Below are positions 8,715-20,512 of a stretch of 64,000 bases of DNA, one piece after another (within the stretch, counting starts at the first letter, position 1; each line of letters begins with the position of its first letter). Source of the DNA: Solirubrobacterales bacterium (GTDB taxonomy: Bacteria > Actinomycetota > Thermoleophilia > Solirubrobacterales > Solirubrobacteraceae); assembly GCA_003132505.1 (NCBI GenBank), contig PKXY01000007.1:79856-143855 (forward strand), written 5' to 3'. Both the position numbers and the translations under genes were made by a program. Under the pieces are notes generated by a model that was not told the origin of the DNA, searched no databases, and was given only the letters and a program-made list of their open reading frames with translations.

Positions 8715-9579
8715 CGGCGGTCAGCTCCAGATAGATGTCCTCGAGGCTCGGCCGCGTGACCGAGAGCGATCGCAACTGCTCGCCGCGGGCGAGGGCGGCG
8801 CCCGTCAGCTCGTGCAGCAGCCGCGTCGGATCATCGGTCTCGATCACGGTTGGGTCGCCGTCGCCGTTCGCGTAGGCGACGCGGTAGCGCGACCCGCCGC
8901 CGACTCCGAGCTCGCTCGGTGAGCCCTCGGCGAGGATCCGCCCGCCCTTGATGATCGCGACGCGATCGGCGAGTTCCTGAGCCTCGTCGAGGTAGTGGGT
9001 CGTCAGCAGCACCGTCTTCCCGAGCTCGCGCAGCGAACGGATCGTCTGCCACGCGCCACGGCGCGCCGCGGGGTCGAAGCCGGTCGTCGGCTCGTCGAGG
9101 AAGATCAGCTCGGGATCGCCGACCAGCGCAAGCGCGAGGTCGAGACGGCGCCGCTGTCCGCCGGAGAGCGTGCGGGCGCGCGCGTCGCGCTTCTCGGTCA
9201 GGCCGGCCAGCTCGATCACCTCGTCGACGTCGCGCGGGTGCGGATAGAAGTGCGCGAAATGGCTGAGCGATTCGGCGACGCTCGCGTAGTTGTAGATCCC
9301 GCTGCTCTGCAGCACGATCCCGACGCGCGCGCGCAGCTCGCGCGGGCGGTCGTTGGGGTCGAACCCGAGGACGCTGACGTGCCCGGCACTGCGCTCGCGG
9401 TAGCCCTCGAGAATCTCCACGGTGCTCGTCTTGCCGGCTCCGTTCGGACCGAGCAGGCCATATATCTCGCCGCGCCGAACCGTGAACTCGATCCCCCGCA
9501 CCGCCTCGAGCTCCCCGTAGCTCTTGCGCAGGTCACGGACCTCGATCGCCGTCTCCACGCTCGCCACGCCGCCAATCAT
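8707..9579 (-). CDS. ABC-2 exporter ATPase (DrrA/CcmA-like)
   Basis: A 290-residue ABC ATPase. Walker A is GPNGAGKTS, signature LSGGQRRRLDLALAL, Walker B LIFLDEPTTGFDP, and the H-loop lies in LLTTHYLDEAQELADR. The roughly 70-residue C-terminal extension is typical of DrrA-type drug/lipid exporter ATPases. The first gene of a two-gene operon, it overlaps its permease by 8 bases. Confidence 0.92.
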   Translation of the reverse strand: MIGGVASVETAIEVRDLRKSYGELEAVRGIEFTVRRGEIYGLLGPNGAGKTSTVEILEGYRERSAGHVSVLGFDPNDRPRELRARVGIVLQSSGIYNYASVAESLSHFAHFYPHPRDVDEVIELAGLTEKRDARARTLSGGQRRRLDLALALVGDPELIFLDEPTTGFDPAARRGAWQTIRSLRELGKTVLLTTHYLDEAQELADRVAIIKGGRILAEGSPSELGVGGGSRYRVAYANGDGDPTVIETDDPTRLLHELTGAALARGEQLRSLSVTRPSLEDIYLELTADA

Positions 9580-9757
9580 CCCAAGATCAGGCCAAACAAA
9601 GCCATCGCGCAGCTAGATCACGGCGCGACCGGACCTACACGGCTCGGCCCACGAGCTCCGAAGCCAAGCGCCGGCTCCACAACTAACCGCCACGCCTGGC
9701 ACAACAAGGCGCTAGGCCACAGCGGCCCCTACGCGCAAGCGGCCGATGAGTCCCGCG

Positions 9758-9794
9758 GAATTTCTCAGCGGCCGCAACGCGGCGCTGAAAATTC
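9758..9794. terminator. AT-flanked hairpin downstream of the 91-residue gene
   Basis: An imperfect hairpin pairs GAATTT-(C)-TCAGCGGCCGC with GCGGCGCTGAAAATTC around the loop AAC, with one bulge in each half. It follows the stop of the leftward gene at 9800 and probably ends that transcript, although no T-run follows on the minus strand. The rest of 9580-9799 shows no gene. Confidence 0.45.
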
Positions 9795-9799
9795 TCGCG

Positions 9800-10075
9800 C
9801 TACCAGCCACCGCTCCATTCACTGCTCCGCTCTCGCGCCTTGCGCGCGTCGTCGCGGGCGTGCTTGCGCTTCTCGAGGTGCGCCTGAAGCAGGCTCGCAA
9901 AGCCGACGAACAGCGGGAAGAAGATGATCAGGATGAAGCCGCCCCAGGTCACGTCCGCGTCGCTCGTCTCACCGAGCAGGCCTTCGCCACCGACTGCGAA
10001 CGCGGCCGGCGCGATGACCAGCAGGGCGACGAGGGTTGCACTGCTTGCGAGGATCAGGCGCCGCATCGCGCGCAT
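9800..10075 (-). CDS. Small membrane protein, signal plus one helix
   Basis: A 91-residue protein with an N-terminal signal-like segment (LILASSATLVALLVIAPAAFA), a short acidic linker, a second hydrophobic helix (WGGFILIIFFPLFVGFASLL) and a strongly charged cytoplasmic tail (HLEKRKHARDDARKARERSSEW). The start may be Met1 or Met4. It diverges from the ABC-F gene at 10114 with a 38-base gap. I do not recognise a family. Confidence 0.6.
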   Translation of the reverse strand: MRAMRRLILASSATLVALLVIAPAAFAVGGEGLLGETSDADVTWGGFILIIFFPLFVGFASLLQAHLEKRKHARDDARKARERSSEWSGGW

Positions 10076-10113
10076 CGTATCGGAGCGAACCGCGGGTGCA
10101 TACCATCAGAGTC

Positions 10114-12024
10114 ATGGCCGTTTGCATCGCATCCAACCTCTCGAAGGACATCGGCGGGAAGCCGTTGCTGCGCGGCGTGTCGTTCAAGCTGGAAGCGCGC
10201 GAGCGGATGACGATCGCCGGCCGCAACGGGGCGGGCAAGACGACACTGTTGCGCATGCTTGCGGGCGAGCAGTCGCTCGACGGCGGCGAGCTCAGCTTCG
10301 CGAAAGGCGTGCGCGTCGCGCTCCACGATCAGCGACCACCGCGCGATCGCAAACGCTCGGTCGAGCAGTACCTGCTTTCCGGTTGCGCAGCCGAACTCGC
10401 GATCGAGGCGCGGCTCGCGCGACTGGAGAGCGAGATGGCCGGCGGTGCGAGCGACGAGGCCACGCTCCAGCGCTACTCGAGAGCGCAGGCCGAGCTCGAT
10501 CACCACGGTGGCTACCTCTGGCGCACTCGCGCCTGGGAGGTGGCGCGCGGCCTCGGCTTTTCGGAGGCGGACCTGGCCCGCGACCTGGCGACGCTCTCGG
10601 GCGGCGAGCTGACGCGCGCGTCGCTGGCGCGGGCGCTCGCAACGCGACCCGACCTGCTGCTGCTCGACGAGCCGACGAACCACCTCGACGTCGAATCGCT
10701 CGAGTGGCTTGAGCAGGCGCTCGTCGCATTCGAAGGAGCGATCGCACTGGTGGCGCACGACCGCTGGTTCCTCGAGACCGTTGGCACCGCGGTGCTCGAG
10801 CTGGAGGCCGGCCGCAGCCGCTTCTTCCCCGGCAGCTGGCACGCATGGCGCGCGGAGCAGGCGGCGCGCGAGCTGGCGCTGGGGCGTGCGATCGAGCGCC
10901 AGGAGGCGGAGATCGCGCGGATCGAGCGCTTCGTGGAGCGCTGGGGCGCGGGCACGCGTGCGCGCCAGGCGCAGTCGCGCAAGAAGCAGCTCGAGAAGAT
11001 CGAACGGATCACGCGGGCGCCGGCGGACGGCGCCGGCTTATCGTTCGCCTTCGGCGAGGTCGAGCGGAGCGGCCGTGTCGTGTTCGCGCTGGAGGACGGG
11101 ACGATCGAGGTCGGCGATCCGCCGATCACGCTGGCCGCGCATTGTGAACTCTGGCTCGAACGCGGCGAGCACGTTTCACTCGTCGGGCGCAACGGCGCCG
11201 GCAAGACGATGTTGATCGAGACGCTCGTCGGCTCGCGCCCGCTCGCCTCCGGCAGGCTCAGCCGCGGACACAACGTTCAGATCGGCTATCTGAGCCAGCA
11301 CGGAGAAGAGCTCGGCGGCGACGGCAGCGTGGTGCAGGCGGCGCAGCGCGCCACCGGCCTCACGCCCGGCAAGGCTCGCGCGCTGCTCGGTCGCTTCCTC
11401 TTCAGCGGCGAGGACGCCGACAAGCCGCTCGCCGCCCTCTCCGGTGGTGAGCGTCGCCGGCTCTCGCTGGCGATCCTCGTCAGCGGCGGCGCGAACGTGT
11501 TGATCCTCGACGAGCCGACGAACCACCTCGACATCGAATCCCGCGAGGCCCTCGAAGACGCTCTGCGGGCCTTCGACGGCGCTGTCCTGCTGGTCACCCA
11601 CGATCGCGCCCTGCTGGACGCGGTCGGCTCGAGGACCGTCGCCCTCGAAGACCACACCCTGTACAGCTACGGCGGCGGCTGGCCGGAATACGTCCGCGTC
11701 CGAGCCGAACGCCAGCAGAATGGCGCGAGCGAGGCGCCGCAGCCGCGACCGCCAGCATTACGAGACGATCCGCCAGAGCAACCGCGCCCCGCCAAGCAGC
11801 CGCGAGTCAAGGCCGCCACCGCGAGTAAGAATCGCGCTCGTCAGGAGGAGCAGGCGACAAGGGCGATCGAGCAGGCCGAGGCCGCGCTCGCCGCACTCGA
11901 AGACGAGCTGTCGCACCCCGCCGCCTGGGCGACGAGCTACGAGGCGGCGAAGAGCGCGGCGCGCCACACGGCGGCGCGCCGCGCCGTGGACGCAGCGTAC
12001 GCGCAGCTGGAGGCACTGCTCTAG
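10114..12024 (+). CDS. ABC-F family ATPase
   Basis: A 636-residue soluble protein with two ABC ATPase domains and no membrane segments. It has Walker A GRNGAGKT in both halves, signatures LSGGELTRASLARAL and LSGGERRRLSLAILV, and Walker B LLLLDEPTNHLD and VLILDEPTNHLD. The DEPTNHLD pair is diagnostic of ABC-F factors, which act on the ribosome (translation rescue or antibiotic protection). The charged linker (EIARIERFVERWGAGTRARQAQSRKKQLEKIER segment) is present, and the C-terminus is a coiled-coil-like tail (residues about 545-636). The ATG at 10114 is chosen since the domain begins immediately; upstream in-frame sequence overlaps the divergent gene. Confidence 0.92.
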   Translation: MAVCIASNLSKDIGGKPLLRGVSFKLEARERMTIAGRNGAGKTTLLRMLAGEQSLDGGELSFAKGVRVALHDQRPPRDRKRSVEQYLLSGCAAELAIEARLARLESEMAGGASDEATLQRYSRAQAELDHHGGYLWRTRAWEVARGLGFSEADLARDLATLSGGELTRASLARALATRPDLLLLDEPTNHLDVESLEWLEQALVAFEGAIALVAHDRWFLETVGTAVLELEAGRSRFFPGSWHAWRAEQAARELALGRAIERQEAEIARIERFVERWGAGTRARQAQSRKKQLEKIERITRAPADGAGLSFAFGEVERSGRVVFALEDGTIEVGDPPITLAAHCELWLERGEHVSLVGRNGAGKTMLIETLVGSRPLASGRLSRGHNVQIGYLSQHGEELGGDGSVVQAAQRATGLTPGKARALLGRFLFSGEDADKPLAALSGGERRRLSLAILVSGGANVLILDEPTNHLDIESREALEDALRAFDGAVLLVTHDRALLDAVGSRTVALEDHTLYSYGGGWPEYVRVRAERQQNGASEAPQPRPPALRDDPPEQPRPAKQPRVKAATASKNRARQEEQATRAIEQAEAALAALEDELSHPAAWATSYEAAKSAARHTAARRAVDAAYAQLEALL

Positions 12025-12034
12025 ATTTTGTTGG

Positions 12035-12382
12035 GTGAAGAACGCTCGGAACATCGCGATCCTCGTGGTGATTGCGCTTGCAGTCGTCGCGCTACCGGGC
12101 GGGCAGACCGCGGCCGGTGTCGCCTCGGCGGTGCTGTCCGTGGCGATATTTGCGCTGCTCGCCTACTTCGTTGGTCGGCTCTATCGCGATCGGCGCCTCG
12201 ACGTCTACGCGCTCGGCGACCGGGACCGCGGGATCTTCTATGCCGCGATCGTCGGGATCGTCGTGCTGCTCGCCGCTTCGCAGGAGTGGGACTCGACGGG
12301 CGGCAGGCTCGTCGAGCTTGGCGGTCTCGCAATCTGCGTTGGCGGACTGGTCCGCGCGTACCAGCTCTGGCGCAGCTACTGA
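12035..12382 (+). CDS. Four-helix-like small membrane protein
   Basis: A 115-residue protein from a GTG at 12035, ten bases after the ABC-F stop. Hydrophobic segments are NIAILVVIALAVVALPG, VASAVLSVAIFALLAYFVG, IFYAAIVGIVVLLAASQ and LVELGGLAICVGGLV, separated by an Arg/Asp-rich turn (RLYRDRRLDVYALGDRDR). The family is not recognised. It lies between ABC-F and uvrC on the same strand and is probably co-transcribed with both. Confidence 0.65.
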   Translation: MKNARNIAILVVIALAVVALPGGQTAAGVASAVLSVAIFALLAYFVGRLYRDRRLDVYALGDRDRGIFYAAIVGIVVLLAASQEWDSTGGRLVELGGLAICVGGLVRAYQLWRSY

Positions 12383-12421
12383 TCGCAGTTGACCCGCCCG
12401 CCGTCGCTCGAGGCCGGGGCG

Positions 12422-14284
12422 ATGCCTGATCTCGCCGAGCAGCGGCGCAAGCTCCCCGACCAGCCGGGCGTCTACCTGTTCCGCGACACGCGCGGTCGCG
12501 TGATCTACGTCGGCAAGGCGGTCTCGATCCGCAAGCGCGTCGCCTCGCACTTCCGTGCCGACGGGCGCGGCGGCGCGCTTGGCCACGACGCGATGGTCGC
12601 GGAGACCGACGCGATCGAGTACATCGTCTTCAGCGGCGAGGGCGAGGCGCTGCTTGCAGAGCAGGCGTTCATCAAGCAGTACCGCCCGCGCTTTAACATC
12701 CGATTGCGCGACGACAAGTCCTACCCGTTCATCGCGGTATCGCTCGACGAGGACTTTCCACGTGTCTACTTCACGCGCGAGCGTCACCGACGCGAACGCG
12801 CCTACTTCGGGCCGTACTCGAACGCCAAGCGCGTGCGCGACACGCTCGAGGTTCTCAGCCGCGTCTTCCTCGTGCGCTCCTGCACCGGCACCGAGCCCGG
12901 CCGCCGATCCGGCTCGCCGTGCCTCGATTACCACATCAAGCGCTGCGCTGCGCCCTGCGTCGACTACGTCTCGCGCGAGGAGTACCGCCGCGGCATCGAC
13001 GGCGTTGCGGAGTTCCTGCGCGGCAACTACAAGGGGATCGAGCGCCAGCTCGAGGATCGGATGAAGGCCGCGGCCGACGCCCAGGCGTTCGAGCAGGCGG
13101 CGGTCGAGCGCAACCGCCTCGCCGCCGTCCGCTCGCTGCTCGAGCGCCAGCGGGTTGCGAACTCGGCGGTCGGGACGCTCGACGCGATCGCCATAGCGCT
13201 CGCCGGGACCGACGCCAACGCCCAGGTCTTCCAGGTCCGTGACGGCGTGCTCTCCGACCGCCAATCGTTCTACCTGGCGAACGAGGGCGAGCGGCCGCAT
13301 GAGGAGGTGGTCGAGGAGTTCCTGCTGCAGTACTACGACACCGCCGCGTCGGTGCCGGCCCAGATCGTCGTCGAGCACGCCGTGTCGGCGGCGGCGGTCG
13401 CGGCGCTGTCGGCGAAGCGCGACGGTCCGGTGGAGGTCCGGGCCGCGGAGCGCGGCGAGAAGCGGCGCATCCTCGAGCTGGCCCAGCGCAACGCAAAGCT
13501 CGCACTCGAGGAAGACCAGCTCAAAGCCGAGCGGCGCCGAGAGCACCGCGCCGAGGCGCTCGACGGCCTGCGGCGGGCGCTCGAACTCGAAACCGTTCCG
13601 GTTCGCATCGAGTGCTTCGACATCTCCAACCTGATGGGCACGCACACCGTCGCCTCGATGGTCGTCTTCGAGGCGGGCGCGCCACGCCGCTCGGACTACC
13701 GCCGTTTCCGCATCCGTTCGCTCGACGGTCCCGACGACTTCGCGGCGATGGCCGAGGTGCTCGAGCGGCGCATGGCGAACTTCGAGCGCCAGGTCGATAC
13801 CTCCCCGCACGAGGCGGGCTACGACAGCAGCTTCGCCTCGCTGCCGAACCTGATCGTGATCGACGGCGGCAAGGGCCAGCTCACCGCGGGCCTCGCCGCG
13901 CTCGCACCGGCGCTGGACCGAGGGGTGGCGGTCATCGCGCTGGCCAAGCGGCTGGAGGAGGTGTTCCTACCGGGGGTGTCCGAGCCGCTTGCGCTCGCGC
14001 ACGACAGGCCCGAGCTGCAGTTGCTGCAGCGGATCCGCGACGAGGCGCACCGCTTCGCGATCACCCATCACCGCGCGCGCCGCGACCGCGCGATGACTGC
14101 CTCGCTGCTCGACGAGTTGCCGGGCGTCGGCCCGGCACGCAAGAAGGCCCTGATCAGCCACTTCGGCTCGCCGGAACAGGTGCTGGCTGCCAGTGCTGAG
14201 CAGCTCCAGTCGGTGCCGGGCCTGCCCGCGAAGGTCGGTCGCGAGCTGCACGCCCATCTGCACCGCCTGGGAGCGCGCGAGTGA
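12422..14284 (+). CDS. uvrC: Excinuclease ABC subunit C
   Basis: A 620-residue UvrC, which makes both incisions in nucleotide excision repair with UvrAB. An N-terminal GIY-YIG nuclease domain (PGVYLFRDTRGRVIYVGKA) is followed by a UVR motif region (about 200-240), the RNase H-like endonuclease domain (IECFDISNLMGTHTVASMVVF and VIDGGKGQL) and a helix-hairpin-helix pair at the C-terminus (LPGVGPARKKALISHFGS, VPGLPAKVGREL). The ATG at 12422 is preferred over the in-frame TTG at 12389. It leads directly into rapZ. Confidence 0.96.
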   Translation: MPDLAEQRRKLPDQPGVYLFRDTRGRVIYVGKAVSIRKRVASHFRADGRGGALGHDAMVAETDAIEYIVFSGEGEALLAEQAFIKQYRPRFNIRLRDDKSYPFIAVSLDEDFPRVYFTRERHRRERAYFGPYSNAKRVRDTLEVLSRVFLVRSCTGTEPGRRSGSPCLDYHIKRCAAPCVDYVSREEYRRGIDGVAEFLRGNYKGIERQLEDRMKAAADAQAFEQAAVERNRLAAVRSLLERQRVANSAVGTLDAIAIALAGTDANAQVFQVRDGVLSDRQSFYLANEGERPHEEVVEEFLLQYYDTAASVPAQIVVEHAVSAAAVAALSAKRDGPVEVRAAERGEKRRILELAQRNAKLALEEDQLKAERRREHRAEALDGLRRALELETVPVRIECFDISNLMGTHTVASMVVFEAGAPRRSDYRRFRIRSLDGPDDFAAMAEVLERRMANFERQVDTSPHEAGYDSSFASLPNLIVIDGGKGQLTAGLAALAPALDRGVAVIALAKRLEEVFLPGVSEPLALAHDRPELQLLQRIRDEAHRFAITHHRARRDRAMTASLLDELPGVGPARKKALISHFGSPEQVLAASAEQLQSVPGLPAKVGRELHAHLHRLGARE

Positions 14285-14320
14285 GGCGCGCGTCCGCGCG
14301 TTGCGCAACGATGAGTGTCG

Positions 14321-15262
14321 ATGCCCGGACCTTCTGCCGAGGTCGCGATTAGCCCGCTCGAGAAGACGAGCGAGGAGGGCTCCGCGCTCAAGGACCTCGT
14401 GATCATCACCGGCTTCTCGGGCGCCGGCAAGTCGACGGCGATGAACGTGTTCGAGGACGCCGGCTACTTCTGCGTCGACAACCTGCCGCCGCGGCTGATC
14501 GGGAGCCTGATCGAGTTGTTCGTTCACGCCGGGTCGAAGGTCGAACGCGCGGCGATCGTCTCGGACGTGCGCGGCGGCGAGTACTTCGACGCGCTGCTGA
14601 CGGTGCTCGACGACCTCCGCAGCCGCGAGCTCCGCCACCGCGTGCTGTTTCTCGACGCCGACGAGCAGACGCTGCGCAACCGCTATCAGGAGACCAGGCG
14701 GCGCCACCCGCTGGCGGGCGAGGGATCGGTGACCGACGGGATCGCTGCCGAGCGTCTCCAGCTCGAGCCGCTCAAGGAGCGCGCCGATCTCGTGATCGAC
14801 ACGACCGAGCTCTCCTCGCCGGCATTACGGGCCAGACTTGTCGAGGCGTTCCTCGGCGCCGAGCGGGCGACGAAGCTCGCCGTGACGTTTGCGAGCTTCG
14901 GCTTCAAGCACGGGCCGCTGCGCGACGCGGACCTGCTGATCGATGTGCGCTTTCTCGCCAATCCGCACTACGAGCCGGACCTGCGTGTGCTCGACGGCAC
15001 GGATCCGCGGATCGTCGAGTTCATCGACGGTGACGGTCGCCTGACGGAGCTCTACGCGCTGCTCGAGCCCTTGCTCGACTTCCTGCTCGTCCAGTACGTG
15101 GGCGAGGGCAAGGCCCATCTCTTGATCGCGATAGGCTGCACAGGCGGTCGTCACCGATCGGTAGCGGTGGTCGAACACCTCGCCGAGCGCTACGCCCGCA
15201 GCGAGGACGTTCACGTCCAGGTCGCTCACCGTGACGTAGCACGGGCGACCACGGACGGGTAG
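14321..15262 (+). CDS. rapZ: RNase adapter / nucleotide-binding protein RapZ
   Basis: About 313 residues. It has a P-loop GFSGAGKST followed by AMNVFEDAGYFCVDNLPPRL, characteristic of the RapZ/YvcJ family, and the C-terminal GCTGGRHRSVAVVEHLAERY. RapZ controls amino-sugar synthesis in E. coli by guiding RNase E; in Gram-positives the role of YvcJ is less clear. The ATG at 14321 is likely; a GTG two codons earlier is possible. In many Gram-positives yvcK and whiA follow this gene, but here gap follows directly. Confidence 0.93.
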   Translation: MPGPSAEVAISPLEKTSEEGSALKDLVIITGFSGAGKSTAMNVFEDAGYFCVDNLPPRLIGSLIELFVHAGSKVERAAIVSDVRGGEYFDALLTVLDDLRSRELRHRVLFLDADEQTLRNRYQETRRRHPLAGEGSVTDGIAAERLQLEPLKERADLVIDTTELSSPALRARLVEAFLGAERATKLAVTFASFGFKHGPLRDADLLIDVRFLANPHYEPDLRVLDGTDPRIVEFIDGDGRLTELYALLEPLLDFLLVQYVGEGKAHLLIAIGCTGGRHRSVAVVEHLAERYARSEDVHVQVAHRDVARATTDG

Positions 15263-15279
15263 CTGAAGCACGCTGATAG

Positions 15280-17513
<2,234 letters not shown>

Positions 17514-17523
17514 GGGGCATGCG

Positions 17524-18282
17524 TTGAGCCGCGGAACGCTGATCGCCGGCAATTGGAAGATGCACGAGACGGTGCCCGAGGCCGAGCAGCTGATCCAGGC
17601 GCTGCTGCCCCGGGTTTCGAGCCTCGACGGCGTCGAGATCGCAATCTGTCCGCCCTATACGGCGCTCGCACCGATGGTCGACAGCGCGCGCGGCTCACGC
17701 GTTGCGATCTTCGCGCAGAACATGCACGAGTCCGAGCGGGGCGCATTCACCGGCGAAGTCTCCGCGTCGATGCTGGTCGACCTGGGGGTCGGCGGTGTGA
17801 TCGTCGGGCACTCGGAGCGCCGTGCCTTTTTTGGCGAGACGGATTCGCGGCTCGCCCAGAAGCTGCCGGCGGCTCTGGCTGCCGGCCTCGTGCCGATCCT
17901 CTGCGTCGGCGAGAGTGAGGCGCAGCGGGCGGCGGGCGAGACCGAGGCGCACTTGCGGGCGCAGCTCGAGGCGGACTTTGCAGCTATCGAGCCGGCTCGC
18001 TACGCTGAGGTTGTCGTTGCCTATGAGCCGATCTGGGCGATCGGCACGGGTCGCGTCGCGACGCCGGAGCAGGCCCAGGAGGCGGTCAGCTTCATCCGTC
18101 AGGTGCTCGCCGAAACTTCCGCCGCGGGGGCGGCGCAAGCGAGGCTCCTCTACGGCGGATCGGTGACAGCCGATAACGCGAAGGAGCTGCTGGCGCTCGA
18201 CGACGTGGACGGGGCGCTCGTCGGTGGGGCATCGCTGAGCGCGGAGTCGTTTGCGACGATCTGCGCTGCCGCCCGCCAATGA
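17524..18282 (+). CDS. tpiA: Triosephosphate isomerase
   Basis: A 252-residue TIM-barrel isomerase. Catalytic Lys12 is in AGNWKMHET, His in VGHSERR, and Glu in VVAYEPIWAIGTG; the phosphate loop is YGGSVTADN. The start is TTG at 17524, set by a GAGGGG ribosome site that overlaps the pgk stop. The stop overlaps gpmI by 4 bases. Confidence 0.97.
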   Translation: MSRGTLIAGNWKMHETVPEAEQLIQALLPRVSSLDGVEIAICPPYTALAPMVDSARGSRVAIFAQNMHESERGAFTGEVSASMLVDLGVGGVIVGHSERRAFFGETDSRLAQKLPAALAAGLVPILCVGESEAQRAAGETEAHLRAQLEADFAAIEPARYAEVVVAYEPIWAIGTGRVATPEQAQEAVSFIRQVLAETSAAGAAQARLLYGGSVTADNAKELLALDDVDGALVGGASLSAESFATICAAARQ

Positions 18283-19784
18283 CCGACAGACAACCTCTTC
18301 CGGCGGTCTGCCTCGTGGTCCTCGACGGGTGGGGGATCGCCGCGCCGGGTCCCGGCAATGCCGTTGAGCTGGCTTCGACGCCGGTCTTCGACGCCCTGTG
18401 GGCGTCCTATCCGCACACCGAGCTGATTACCTGCGGGCGGGCTGTCGGGTTGCCCGAGGGTCAGATGGGAAACTCGGAGGTCGGCCATCTGAACCTGGGG
18501 GCGGGCTCGGTGGTGCGCCAGGACCTGACGCGGATCGATGACTCCGTCGCTGACGGAACGCTCGCCGCCAACGAGGTATTGCGGGCAGCTTTGGGGCGCC
18601 CCGGGCGGGTGCACCTGCTCGGCTTGGCGTCGCACGGCGGCGTGCATTCGTCGCTCGAGCACCTTCTCGCTCTGGTTGAACTCGCCGACGAGCTCGGCGA
18701 GGCGGACGTTGTGGTCCACGCCTTCACAGACGGGCGCGACACCGGACCGCACGACGGGCTCGCGGCGATTGAAGAGCTGGAACAGCGAGGCGTCCGCATT
18801 GCGTCAGTTGTCGGGCGGTATTTCGCGATGGACCGCGACAAGCGCTGGGATCGCGTGCAGAAGGCCTACGACCTGCTCGTCCACGCCCGCGCCGAGTACA
18901 GCGCCGAAAGCACCGGCGCCGCGATCAGCGAGGCCTACGAGCGGGGCGAGACCGACGAGTTCATCCAGCCCACGATCGTGGCCGGAGGTGTCCGGATCGC
19001 CGAAGGCGACCGGATCCTCTGCTTCAACTTCCGCCCCGACCGGATGCGCGAGATCGTCCAGGCGCTCGCCGATCCGGCGTTCACGGAGATCGACCGCGGT
19101 GGTGCGGCACCGGTTCGCGATCTCTCGATCCTGACCGAGTACGAGGAAGGCTGGCCGTATCCCGTGGCGTTCAAGCCGGAGCGGCCGGAGATCACGCTCG
19201 GCGCCGTGATCGCCGCCAGCGACGCTGCTCAGCTACACGTCGCCGAGACCGAGAAGTACCCGCACGTCACCTACTTCTTCAACGGCGGCGAGGAGTCACC
19301 GCTGGCCGGCGAGCGGCGCGAGCTCGTACCCTCTCCGCGCGACGTTCCGACCTACGACCACAAGCCGGAGATGAGCGCGCGCGCCGCAGCCGACGCGTTC
19401 TGCGCCGCCTGGACGGAGGACGCTTCGCGCTTCGCGATCATCAACTTCGCCAACGCCGACATGGTCGGGCACACCGGGGTGATCCCGGCCGCGGTGCGCG
19501 CGGTCGAAACCGTCGACGAGTGCCTGGCCCGCGTCGTGGCTGCGGTCCACGAGAGCGGCGGCGCTTGCATCGTCACCGCCGATCACGGCAACGCGGAGGA
19601 GATGCTCACCGCGGAAGGCACGCCGCAGACCGCCCACTCGCTCAACGTCGTGCCGATGATCGTCACCCGACACGGCGTGACGCTCGCGCCGGGGGGTGTT
19701 CTCGCGGACGTCGCGCCGACGGTGCTCGAGCTGCTCGGCCTCGAGCAGCCGCGCGAGATGACCGGCCGCTCGCTGCTCGTCTGA
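18279..19784 (+). CDS. gpmI: 2,3-bisphosphoglycerate-independent phosphoglycerate mutase
   Basis: A 501-residue metal-dependent mutase of the alkaline phosphatase superfamily, interconverting 3- and 2-phosphoglycerate. N-terminal LDGWG, the phosphorylated Ser in MGNSEVGHLNLGAG, AFTDGRDT, NFRPDRMRE, TYDHKPEMSA and the metal-binding TADHGNAEEM are all visible. The ATG overlaps tpiA by 4 bases. The operon thus covers four consecutive glycolytic steps. Confidence 0.97.
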   Translation: MTDRQPLPAVCLVVLDGWGIAAPGPGNAVELASTPVFDALWASYPHTELITCGRAVGLPEGQMGNSEVGHLNLGAGSVVRQDLTRIDDSVADGTLAANEVLRAALGRPGRVHLLGLASHGGVHSSLEHLLALVELADELGEADVVVHAFTDGRDTGPHDGLAAIEELEQRGVRIASVVGRYFAMDRDKRWDRVQKAYDLLVHARAEYSAESTGAAISEAYERGETDEFIQPTIVAGGVRIAEGDRILCFNFRPDRMREIVQALADPAFTEIDRGGAAPVRDLSILTEYEEGWPYPVAFKPERPEITLGAVIAASDAAQLHVAETEKYPHVTYFFNGGEESPLAGERRELVPSPRDVPTYDHKPEMSARAAADAFCAAWTEDASRFAIINFANADMVGHTGVIPAAVRAVETVDECLARVVAAVHESGGACIVTADHGNAEEMLTAEGTPQTAHSLNVVPMIVTRHGVTLAPGGVLADVAPTVLELLGLEQPREMTGRSLLV

Positions 19785-19858
19785 CGGCGCGCGTGGTGCG
19801 CGTGCAGCAGCAGGGCGTGCGGTTCGGCCCACAGTGCGTCCAGATCAATAAAACCCCG

Positions 19859-20479
19859 TCAGGCAGGTGGCGGCGGCGCGCCCGTCCGTGCGCCGCGGCG
19901 TCGGCGGATGATGATGACGCCGGCGACGGCGATCACCAGCGCCGCCGCGCCGATCAGGGCGTAGAGGCCGATGTCGGCGATGACGTTCTCGACCGCCTTG
20001 CCGCCGAAGTAGGCGGCGAGCGAGACGCTCGTTGCCCAGCCGATGCCGCCGAGCGCGTTCCACAGCAGGAACGAGCGCCAGGTCATCGTGCTCGCTCCGG
20101 CGAGCCACGAGGCCCAGACCCGCAACCCGGTGATCCAGCGGCCGAGGAAGACCGCCTTCGGGCCGTGGCGTTCGAAGAACGGGTCGCCGATCGCGATCAC
20201 GCGCTGGCGCTCCTCGTAGAAGCGGCCGGGACGCTCGAGCAGCCTGCGGCCGCCGCGACGACCGATCTGGAAGCCGATGTTGTCGCCGATGATCGCCGCG
20301 GCCGAGGCGAGGACGATCACGAGCACGATCGACAGTCGGCCGGAGCTCGCGGCGAGCCCGGCGAAGATGACGGCGGTTTCGCCCGGGAGCGGGACCCCGA
20401 GGGCCTCGACGGCTACCACCACCACGAGCAGTGGGTAGCCCAGGTTCTGCGTGACGCTGAGGAAGCTCGCGAGGACCAT
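19859..20479 (-). CDS. DedA family membrane protein
   Basis: A 206-residue SNARE-associated/DedA-type integral membrane protein. The typical VPLPGETAVIFAGLAA re-entrant region, GDNIGFQIGRRGG, and the conserved FERHGPKAVFLGRWITGLRVWASWLAG segment with its essential Arg residues are present. The family moves undecaprenyl phosphate or phospholipids and affects proton balance. The ATG at 20479 is used; the frame runs further upstream only through the antisense of tgt. It diverges from tgt with a 33-base gap. Confidence 0.9.
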   Translation of the reverse strand: MVLASFLSVTQNLGYPLLVVVVAVEALGVPLPGETAVIFAGLAASSGRLSIVLVIVLASAAAIIGDNIGFQIGRRGGRRLLERPGRFYEERQRVIAIGDPFFERHGPKAVFLGRWITGLRVWASWLAGASTMTWRSFLLWNALGGIGWATSVSLAAYFGGKAVENVIADIGLYALIGAAALVIAVAGVIIIRRRRGARTGAPPPPA

Positions 20480-20512
20480 TCGGCGCTTGCGCGGCTCTCT
20501 TAGGATCCCGCG